From Thermococcus sp. M39 (GTDB lineage Archaea > Methanobacteriota_B > Thermococci > Thermococcales > Thermococcaceae): a DNA stretch of 64,000 bases. The stretch is taken from positions 248,001 to 312,000 of the forward strand of contig NZ_SNUG01000001.1 in assembly GCF_012027325.1 (NCBI RefSeq). Direction: 5' to 3'. Positions 1-10,000 of this stretch are shown here, piece after piece. The notes beneath the pieces were generated by a model, which was given only the letters and a program-made list of their open reading frames with translations, had not been told where the DNA came from and searched no databases. Positions within the stretch are counted from its first letter, which is position 1. Each line of letters begins with the position of its first letter. A program made the translations under genes and the position numbers.

Positions 1-714
1 CTTTTCCCATTCTCCAATGAGGTACCCTTCGATGTCAGGAGATGAGAGAAATCGGCTGAGGAGGAGAGCTATTATTCCAAGGGTTATGCCCAAGAGGGCT
101 ATATCAATGAAAAACGCCAGCTCGGGAAAGTACACGCTCAAGTACTCCCTGCCCCAGCCGTATATTAAAATCAGCCCAACCGCAATGATAAGACCTTTGG
201 CATGTCTCTCCAGAAAGCTCTCTCCGGCAAGGGACTCAAGGAAGGCAAATATGTAGACGAGTAGTGGCGCGAAGCCAAGGTAGAGCACCAGCCTTGACCA
301 GCCAGTGGGGAAGCCGTTGTCTGTCAGAAGGCGGGATATGCCCATAAAGACTAGCAGAGTTCCCACACCTCTAATCAAAAGGTCAGCTCGTCTTGGTGCA
401 TCGCTGGCAATTTTCATAATGGTTAGCCCAACAATTAGCAGTGCACACCCAGTTTGGAAGTTCAGTTCTGTGGGGTTATATTGGGGTATGGCAGGATAAG
501 TGTAGACAAAAACAGCAATACCTGCTCCTCTGAGAAGGGTTGGCAGTACGGGTACGCCAAGGCTATCGGTAACGCTTCCGAGAAACAGGAAGAGAAACAG
601 ATACTCTAGTGGTATGAGAAGTTCTTTATATTCGCTTACTGGGGGTTGGTTGAACAGGAAGTATATTGATGCCATGAGAGCTGGAAACACAATCATTCCT
701 GCCCTTACCCTCAC
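1..714 (-). CDS. Polytopic membrane protein, partial (C-terminus beyond window edge)
   Basis: The frame is open for 238 codons from a GTG at 714 to the window edge, so the C-terminus is missing. The product is almost wholly hydrophobic, with about seven or eight membrane segments separated by short polar loops. No family motif was recognised. The GTG overlaps the stop of the upstream transglutaminase-fold gene in a GTGA, which implies translational coupling and one operon. An ATG at 696 is an alternative start. In archaea, membrane proteins next to transglutaminase-fold surface proteins often sit with MoxR ATPase and DUF58 genes, which may lie beyond the edge; that is inference. Confidence 0.7.
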   Translation of the reverse strand, partial: MRVRAGMIVFPALMASIYFLFNQPPVSEYKELLIPLEYLFLFLFLGSVTDSLGVPVLPTLLRGAGIAVFVYTYPAIPQYNPTELNFQTGCALLIVGLTIMKIASDAPRRADLLIRGVGTLLVFMGISRLLTDNGFPTGWSRLVLYLGFAPLLVYIFAFLESLAGESFLERHAKGLIIAVGLILIYGWGREYLSVYFPELAFFIDIALLGITLGIIALLLSRFLSSPDIEGYLIGEWEK

Positions 715-3608
715 TTGATCACCCCCATATCCTTAAGAGCGTTTAAAAACCTCTGGAAGTCTTCACTGGAAAGCTCAGCATCACCATACTTCGCTATCTC
801 AAATATCCTCGTGACCCTCCGTAATGGCTCCCCATTAACCCCTCTCTCCTTAAGAGCTCTCCTTATCTCCTCCGGGGTCGCATCTTTTATTCTTACCCCC
901 TTTGAGGAAGCAAAGGGGAGGAAGTGATCCTCATAGAGCTTGATCACGGCGTCCTTTGGTCTCAGAACATAGACCGTTCTTTTTCTCCTGCCGCTGGCCA
1001 GTTCGTGAACTCCTTCAGGAAGGGATAGCGTGAAGCTCTTTCCAACACCAATGCTCTTCCCATCAACAAGGAGTTCACCTTCTTTTGAGAGCTCAACAGT
1101 GATCTTTTCTCCAACTAAGTACACATTTCTCTCTAAGATTATCTCTGGGCTGCTAAATGTCTTGATGCTCTCAATAGTCTCGCCAAGTTCTACTCTCCTT
1201 GCAATGACAACGATGACAAGCAAACCCAGGGGTGCTAGGAGAAGTAGAAGCGCATCCTTACTCATTGAGGCATTGAAACCTGAGATCTTTAAACTTGGCA
1301 AGCTGGTGCCGGAACCAAGGTCAGGAAGTTCAATCTTTCCAATTCCGTCACTGATGTCTACATTAATTTTTCTTCCACCGATGTCAAGATTGAGTTTACC
1401 ATCAAGAGGGTTTCCAAGATTGTCAAAGACCTTCAGCTTAAGACTCCTCTCTCCTTTCTGTGGTTCAGAGATTACGAATTTGTTATCCAGCTTGGAAATC
1501 GTGAGAGCGTTGGGGGAGATGTCTATGGTACCAGAACTTAAGACTATATTCCTCTGAGCCAAGATGTTGTCATTCTTTCTTATGAATATTGGGAAAGTTG
1601 TCTCGTCTTTGGCAGGAAAGTCCACAGGGATTTTAAGGCTAAACTTGCCCTCTTTTACAGAAACTGGGAAGACACCAGAGGGAGTCTCAATCGTTAGACT
1701 GCCGCTATTCATGCCTTCGACAGTACCGCGTATTTCAAGGTAGTCCTTTCCTCCTTCCACAAGGGGTACTATATTAAAATCTGTCTTGATGACCCTCAGA
1801 GTTTTTGATACTGGAACTGAGTCTGAAGAGATAGGAACTGCAGTTATCTCGTGTTCTCCTGGTGTAAGATTCAGTAGAAGGGAGAAGTAGCCACTTGAAT
1901 CTGGAGTTACTGTGGTCACAGTTTTTCCGTCGACCCTAATCTCAACGGGAACGTTCTTACTGATCCATCCAGAGAGGTTGAAGCTCCCAGCGGAAACCGT
2001 ATCATCTACATTCAGTGATACTGTAACTACTGGAAGCACTTCAACTATGGGATCACTGTCGCCAATGTAGAGGGGCGAGCTGTACTTGGCTACCAGCCAG
2101 TACTTTCCAGGAGCAATGGTGTTGGGAACAGTGCATTTGACTTCGAAGATGCCGTTATGAACTTCGCCATGTCCAAGGATATAATCTTCTGACCCCTTGG
2201 TTCTTCCTATCACGATTCTTATTTCACCCCCATCGAGGGGTGTTCCATTGTAGGTAACCCTGCCAGCTACCTCAAAACTTTCACCAGGTTTTATCCTTTG
2301 AGGATACTTGGTCAGCTCAACAGTTGCATTGCCAACGACTATTATAGGAAATCTTAGGAGGGACTTTCCGTTTGTGATGTTCACATAGTATACTCCAGGC
2401 GTTTCTGGAGCAGTTATTACAAGCTCATTTCCTTTTTGCAAAACATCTAAGCTTCCATTAACGGTAATCTCCTGCACATCTCCAATTAAGTTGACAACCG
2501 TTAGTTCTCCAGGAGTGAGCAGTTCAGGGAGACTGACAATGTCCAAGGGCCCTTCACCAACCCTAATGTATGAGTATGATCCATTCCATACAGGAATATA
2601 CAGAACCTCGTTTTCTTTAACTGGAACGTCTATCTTGTTACTAACCCAGTCCTCTTTGTAAGAAGCTTGAGCATTGTCAAGTAATATCTCATGGCTTATA
2701 TTTGCTATGCTTGTCACCGTGCTTTTCTTCGGTGTTGGATCAAAGATTATCCAGCCTGCTCCGTGGAAACAAACCTCAGCCCAATAATGAAAATCATTGC
2801 CGGTAACTGGGCGGGTGTGATTGGATGGCTCAACAACGTAACCTCTGACAAGCCTTGCGGGAATACCATTCAGCCTGGCCAGGACAACAAAAGATGAGGC
2901 AAAATCCAGATTGCTTCCCCTTCTTGATCTAAGGAGGAAATCTTCAAGAGACCCTGCTCTGGAGGCATGTTCGTAGTTCTCTTTGAGGAATCCCTCTATT
3001 GCTAGCACCTTTTCGTAATCATTTGTAATGCCATATGTCACAGTTCTTGCAAGCTCAATCACACTGCTGGAAACTTGCGGTAGTTGGAGATAAGTTGGAT
3101 CAGAACAGACTTTCAAATTTCTGAGGACTTCTGGAGGGATGAGAAACTGCACGGCAGTGAAGGAGTACTCAGAGATTGGGGTGTATGCTGTGTAAAGATT
3201 GTATCGGGAATCATACTCAGCAGGAACAGAAACGTTAACGGCATATAGTGTTGTGATAAGCCTTTTTCTTGGATGGAGGAGAGTTATGTGTACGGTGAAC
3301 GTTTGATTGGGATAATTTGGTAAGATGAGAAACCCTTCAGAGGGATAACGTTGCTTAGACCAGCGTTGGCCATCAAAAAAGTCGTACACCTCCTCGCGGA
3401 GATACAGCTTAGGGCCAGGAGACACAAGAAAGAGTATTCCAGTTTTGGAGGGCATCTCGCTTGGGGCTACTTCCGAAATATCAGGACTATTAGAGTACTC
3501 CTCATAACTCTGTTGAATAATGAGTGGGAGAGGAGAGTAGCTTTTAGCTGCAAGAAGGAGAAAAGTGGACAGCATAAGAAGAAGGATCGAGGCAGCATAA
3601 CGCCTCAT
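711..3608 (-). CDS. Large membrane-anchored transglutaminase-fold protein, catalytic Cys replaced by Asn
   Basis: 965 residues from ATG 3608, which follows a GGTGAT site (an in-frame GTG at 3617 is less likely). An N-terminal hydrophobic segment (about residues 6-24) is a signal peptide or anchor. A transglutaminase-core domain spans about 195-295: the GIPARLVRGY and HYWAEV motifs, His274 and Asp290 (FDPTP) are present. The position that holds the nucleophilic Cys in active enzymes reads Asn233 (GSNLDFAS, where active members have a Cys). Long beta-rich, Ig-like regions follow, then a membrane segment near 790-812 and a roughly 150-residue C-terminal cytoplasmic part. Most of the protein is probably extracellular. 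It is probably a non-catalytic transglutaminase fold. It lies 15 bp downstream of rtcA and overlaps the next membrane gene. Confidence 0.85.
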   Translation of the reverse strand: MRRYAASILLLMLSTFLLLAAKSYSPLPLIIQQSYEEYSNSPDISEVAPSEMPSKTGILFLVSPGPKLYLREEVYDFFDGQRWSKQRYPSEGFLILPNYPNQTFTVHITLLHPRKRLITTLYAVNVSVPAEYDSRYNLYTAYTPISEYSFTAVQFLIPPEVLRNLKVCSDPTYLQLPQVSSSVIELARTVTYGITNDYEKVLAIEGFLKENYEHASRAGSLEDFLLRSRRGSNLDFASSFVVLARLNGIPARLVRGYVVEPSNHTRPVTGNDFHYWAEVCFHGAGWIIFDPTPKKSTVTSIANISHEILLDNAQASYKEDWVSNKIDVPVKENEVLYIPVWNGSYSYIRVGEGPLDIVSLPELLTPGELTVVNLIGDVQEITVNGSLDVLQKGNELVITAPETPGVYYVNITNGKSLLRFPIIVVGNATVELTKYPQRIKPGESFEVAGRVTYNGTPLDGGEIRIVIGRTKGSEDYILGHGEVHNGIFEVKCTVPNTIAPGKYWLVAKYSSPLYIGDSDPIVEVLPVVTVSLNVDDTVSAGSFNLSGWISKNVPVEIRVDGKTVTTVTPDSSGYFSLLLNLTPGEHEITAVPISSDSVPVSKTLRVIKTDFNIVPLVEGGKDYLEIRGTVEGMNSGSLTIETPSGVFPVSVKEGKFSLKIPVDFPAKDETTFPIFIRKNDNILAQRNIVLSSGTIDISPNALTISKLDNKFVISEPQKGERSLKLKVFDNLGNPLDGKLNLDIGGRKINVDISDGIGKIELPDLGSGTSLPSLKISGFNASMSKDALLLLLAPLGLLVIVVIARRVELGETIESIKTFSSPEIILERNVYLVGEKITVELSKEGELLVDGKSIGVGKSFTLSLPEGVHELASGRRKRTVYVLRPKDAVIKLYEDHFLPFASSKGVRIKDATPEEIRRALKERGVNGEPLRRVTRIFEIAKYGDAELSSEDFQRFLNALKDMGVIK

Positions 3609-3623
3609 CCTTATCACCGCACC

Positions 3624-5847
<2,224 letters not shown>

Positions 5848-5873
5848 ATCCCTTACCTTTTTTTCTTTTTGCT

Positions 5874-5886
5874 CTCAAAATTTATA
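5874..5886 (-). promoter_or_regulatory. TATA-like promoter element for the 5847-to-1 minus-strand operon
   Basis: Minus strand reads GCTATAAATTTTG, about 30 nt upstream of ATG 5847 in the 49-bp gap after the phosphoesterase gene. The distance fits an archaeal TATA box with a short leader. It would drive the unknown gene, rtcA, the transglutaminase-fold gene and the membrane protein. Confidence 0.5.
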
Positions 5887-5896
5887 GCGTTTTTCA

Positions 5897-6409
5897 CTAA
5901 AGGCTCATAAAGCCAAGTGGTTCTTCTGTATCTAGGTTAATTATCTTTATCTCCCTTTTCTTTGTATCAAGAAATGCAATGCTTTTGATTCCGGTGAGGT
6001 ATCCACATACTTCTCCAGGATTCACGAGTATACTTCTTCCCGTTTCTCTGATTTCATATTTGTGAGTGTGCCCCCTTACTATCACATCATACAGTTGACT
6101 CCTTGCAAAAGCTTCGACAACCTTTTCATTTGTCCCATGAAGAACGATAATTCTCATACCATCTGCGTCAATCTCAAGTACCTCTTCTGAAATTCCTAAC
6201 GCCTTATTCAGACCTCTTCTCTCTCCATCGTTGTTTCCAAAAACTCCTTTTAATGGTGCTTTAAGTTTTGAGAGCTCTCTTTTAACGAAGGGAGCTACAT
6301 AATCTCCTGCATGAATCACTAGATCAACTTTTTCTCTGTTAAAAAGCTCAACAGCTTTCGCTATAGCGGGCAGATTGTCGTGAGTATCGCTCATTATCCC
6401 AATTAACAT
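5897..6409 (-). CDS. YfcE/MJ0936-family metallophosphoesterase
   Basis: 170 residues from ATG 6409, preceded by GGTGAT; the GTG nine bases upstream lies inside that site. Calcineurin-like phosphoesterase motifs are all visible in order: SDTHDN (about 7-12), HAGDYV (about 36-41), FGNNDGE (about 60-66), LHGTNE and RGHTHKYE. These residues bind the two metal ions. Relatives are Mn/Ni-dependent phosphodiesterases acting on small model phosphodiesters, some on cyclic nucleotides. The natural substrate is unknown. Length is typical. It has its own TATA-like element at about 6438-6450 on the minus strand and is divergent from the gins23-mcm operon. Confidence 0.93.
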   Translation of the reverse strand: MLIGIMSDTHDNLPAIAKAVELFNREKVDLVIHAGDYVAPFVKRELSKLKAPLKGVFGNNDGERRGLNKALGISEEVLEIDADGMRIIVLHGTNEKVVEAFARSQLYDVIVRGHTHKYEIRETGRSILVNPGEVCGYLTGIKSIAFLDTKKREIKIINLDTEEPLGFMSL

Positions 6410-6437
6410 GATTATCACCTTAGTTCTCTTTTTCCTT

Positions 6438-6450
6438 AGGGTTTATAGAG
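6438..6450 (-). promoter_or_regulatory. TATA-like element for the phosphoesterase gene
   Basis: Minus strand reads CTCTATAAACCCT, about 30 nt upstream of the ATG at 6409. It lies in the 120-bp divergent region shared with gins23. Confidence 0.5.
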
Positions 6451-6466
6451 TTTCCCCCAATGTTAT

Positions 6467-6505
6467 CTATGTGGGAAAGTTTAAGAAATCTTGACATCCA
6501 CATAG
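6467..6505. promoter_or_regulatory. Inverted repeat flanking the gins23-mcm TATA region (candidate operator)
   Basis: CTATGTGG (6467-6474) and its exact reverse complement CCACATAG (6498-6505) enclose 23 bp containing an AAGTTTAAGA element at about 6478-6487 that can serve as TATA box. Arms are perfect over 8 bp. Initiation would be expected near 6507, just past the right arm, so the repeat would act as DNA rather than in the mRNA. This fits a dimeric regulator site controlling the replication operon; no regulator is known from this sequence. Confidence 0.4.
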
Positions 6506-6530
6506 TAGATGACACAACCAGGTGATGCTC

Positions 6531-7025
6531 ATGCTCACAGGTAGGACTCTAATTGCTGTGAAGCTGCTTAAACCATTTGGTGATTGGAAAGCGGGAGATA
6601 TGGTTTTAATTGAAGATTGGAAGGCTAAGGAGCTCTGGGAAAGTGGAGTAGTTGAGATAATAGATGAGGCTGAAAAAGTCATAGGTGAAATTGATAGGGT
6701 TATTGCGGAGGAGAAAGAAAGTGAGCCTATAACCCCAATTCCAGAAGGGCTTTATGAGAGAGCTGAATTTTACATTTATTATCTGGAGAACTATATAAAG
6801 GAGAATTTTGAAGGCAACGTTGACGTCTTAAATGCAAAGATGACAAGGTTGGCGAACTTAAAAAAGAAGTATCACTACCTCAAAAGGCTTCGCTTTAATA
6901 AAATCCTCAATGCAATAATGTTCCGCCCAAATAGCTTGGAGGTTCTTTCGAGGTTGTCTCCAGAGGAGAGGAGAGTCTATCTTCAAATCTCTAAAATAAG
7001 AAATGAGTGGCTAGGTGAGAAGTAA
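6531..7025 (+). CDS. gins23: GINS subunit Gins23 (archaeal Psf2/Psf3 homologue)
   Basis: 164 residues from ATG 6531, five bases after an AGGTG site; GTG 6522 and ATG 6525 lie within or touch that site. The protein has the small beta-rich B-domain first (about 1-45, VKLLKPFGDWKAGDMV) and the helical A-domain after it, with the basic KKKYHYLKRLRFNKI stretch near 125-140. GINS joins MCM and GAN/RecJ to make the archaeal CMG-like replicative helicase. The stop TAA shares its last A with the ATG of mcm (TAATG), so the two subunits of one machine are translationally coupled. Confidence 0.88.
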   Translation: MLTGRTLIAVKLLKPFGDWKAGDMVLIEDWKAKELWESGVVEIIDEAEKVIGEIDRVIAEEKESEPITPIPEGLYERAEFYIYYLENYIKENFEGNVDVLNAKMTRLANLKKKYHYLKRLRFNKILNAIMFRPNSLEVLSRLSPEERRVYLQISKIRNEWLGEK

Positions 7026-10000
7026 TGGACAAGGAGGAGATGATTAACCGTTTTGTAAGCTTTCTTAGAGAGTATTCTGATGACAAGGGCAATAAAGTTT
7101 ATCTTAATAAAATAAGCGACATCTTAACTGTTATTCCAAAGCACTCAATTTCAATAAACTGGGAGCATCTAAATGGATTTGATCCAGAATTAGCTCAAGA
7201 GCTTTTGGACAACCCGGAAGAAACTTTACTAGCAGCTGAAGATGCACTTCAGATAATCCTCCAAGAGGAATTTTTTAGGAAGGAGCCCTTAAAGCTTCAT
7301 GCACGCTTTTATAATTTACCAAAAACCCTCTTAGTTAAGGAGCTGGGCAGTGAACACATAAACAAGCTCATTCAAGTTGAAGGGATTATTACTAGAATGA
7401 GCGAAGTCAAGCCGTATGTATCTAAGGCTGTTTTTGTGTGTAAGGACTGTGGGAATGAGATGATTCGCCTGCAGAAACCCTTTGCTTCCCTGGTTAAGCC
7501 CTCCAAGTGCGACCAGTGTGGAAGTAAAAACATTGAGCTTGATGTTGATAAGAGCAATTTCATCAATCTGCAGACATTTAGACTGCAAGATAGACCTGAA
7601 AGCTTGAAAGGTGGACAAATGCCTCGCTTCGTTGATGCAATTCTATTGGACGATTTAGTTGACTCTGCTTTACCAGGTGATAGGGTTGTAATAACTGGCA
7701 TTTTAAGAGTGATTTTGGAGCAGAGAGAAAAGAGGCCGATTTTTAAGAAGATACTTGAGGTTAATCATATAGAGCAGATAAGCAAGGAGATTGAAGAGCT
7801 TGAGATTACGCCAGAGGATGAGCAGAAGATTAGGGAATTGGCGAAGAGGAAGGATATAGTTGATGCAATTGTGGATTCAATAGCTCCGGCTATTTACGGC
7901 TATCGCGAGGTTAAGAAGGGGATAGCCCTTGCTTTGTTTGGCGGTGTTACGAGGCAATTACCTGATGGTACTAAGTTGAGAGGAGAGAGCCACGTTCTGC
8001 TTGTTGGAGATCCTGGTGTGGCAAAGTGTGTTGATTACGATACAAAGATAGTTCTATCTGATGGTAGCTTAGCAAAGATTGGGGATATTGTTGAAGAGGC
8101 TATAAGAAAAGCAGAAGCCTCTGGAACGCTTGGTAAAGTAAATGACGGTGTCTATGCACCAATTAATTTAGAGCTGTATGCATTAGATGCTGAAACTCTT
8201 AAAGTTAGAAAAGTTAAGGCAAACATAGCTTGGAAAAGAATGGCACCTGAAAAGATGTACAAGATAAGAACAAAGAGTGGAAGGGAAATTAAGGTAACTC
8301 CAACCCATCCATTCTTTATCTTTGAAGGAGGACAGTTCAAGACGAGAAAAGCAGAGGAGCTTAAAGTTGGTGATTTAATTGCAGTCCCACGCGAGATTAA
8401 GGCAAAGGGGAAGCCTGTTAAATTGAGTGAAATTCAAATTAGAGAGTCTAAGGCAAATAATTGCATTCATCTTAAGCTCCCTGAGTTCGCTGATGAGGAG
8501 TTTTGGTATGTTATTGGATTGCTTGTTGGAGAAGGATATGCTCAAAACCGTGATGGAAGTGCTACTGTCTACTTCACCAATGATGACAGCACATTAATAT
8601 TAACGGTTTATAACTACCTCAGAAAACTCGGTCTTAATCCAACTATACGGAACTCTCACAAAGGAAAGAGTGCTAAGGAAGTCTATGTATGTAGCATAGA
8701 GTTCTACAGCCTATTGGAGGCTTTGGGAATAGCAACAAAGTCAGCTGAAAAGATTGTCCCACCTCAGCTGTTTGGTGCAAGGCTATCAGATATAGTTGCA
8801 TTTCTTAGGGGTTACTTTGATGTTGAAGGAACTGTAGACAGGAAGAGACCAAAGATCACTGTAGTTTCAGCGTCAAAAGAACTTCTCAAGGGGATTCAGC
8901 ATCTTCTCTTAAGATTGGGTGTGAAATCTCAGCTTCATGCTACTAAAGCAAGAGCCACAAATGGCAAAATGAAAGAGACAAAAACTTACTATCGCTTGTT
9001 CATAACTGGTGAGGATGTAATTAAGTTTGCTAAAAATGTTGGCTTTAGCATTGAAAGAAAGAAGGAGTTATTAGAGTCTGTTATAGCAGTTGACTTTAAC
9101 ACGAATACTGACGTTATTCCGGGAGTAGGGAGTCTATTAAAAGAAATCCGTCTCGAGCTTGGACTTAGGCAGAAAGATATGGGAATAAATCGTTCAACTT
9201 ATCTTCACTATGAAAGGAATGACAGACGGCCAAGTAGGGAAAAGCTAAAGAAAATAGTTGAAACCCTAAAGCATTATCAGAATGAAAAAGTTGCCGATAA
9301 AGTAGCATTGCTTGATCTTCTTGCTAATTCGGATATTTACTGGGATGAGATTGAAGCAATTGAGGAATACGCTCCTGAACATCCATGGGTTTACGATTTA
9401 CAGGTTCCAGAGCATCACAACTTTATCGCAAACGATTTCTTTGTCCATAACAGCCAAATTTTACGCTATGTTGCCAATTTAGCTCCAAGAGCGATCTATA
9501 CTAGTGGTAAGAGCTCTTCGGCAGCTGGTCTGTGTGTTGCTCCGGACTCAGTTGTGGTGACTGAAAACGGTGGATTTGAAATAGGAGCTCTTACTGAAAA
9601 TTGGCTGTCTAAGATTGGCTCGATTGAATATGACAAGGGCATAAACTACGCTCCATTCCTCGGGGAGACTGTTTCAATAGAGAGAGGTAAGATATCCCAA
9701 AATCTGCTCAGAAAAGTGTGGAAGCTCAGGGCTCCTAAGAATCTCGTAAAAATCAGAACAACAACAGGAAAAGAAATCCTCCTAACGTCCGAAACAAAGC
9801 TCATGACGCTAGAAAACGAAACCATTACATGGAAGGAAGCAAAGGATATTTCCTCCAATGATTATGTTGCTACCGTCAGGAAGCTGGAAGTGAAGGAGAA
9901 ACCCCTGCTGACCCTTGAACTCCTTGAAGACCTTGACGATCTTGTACTTTACGGGATAAAGGGCAAGGTAAAAGAGCTCATAGAAAAAGCGTGTGAAAAT

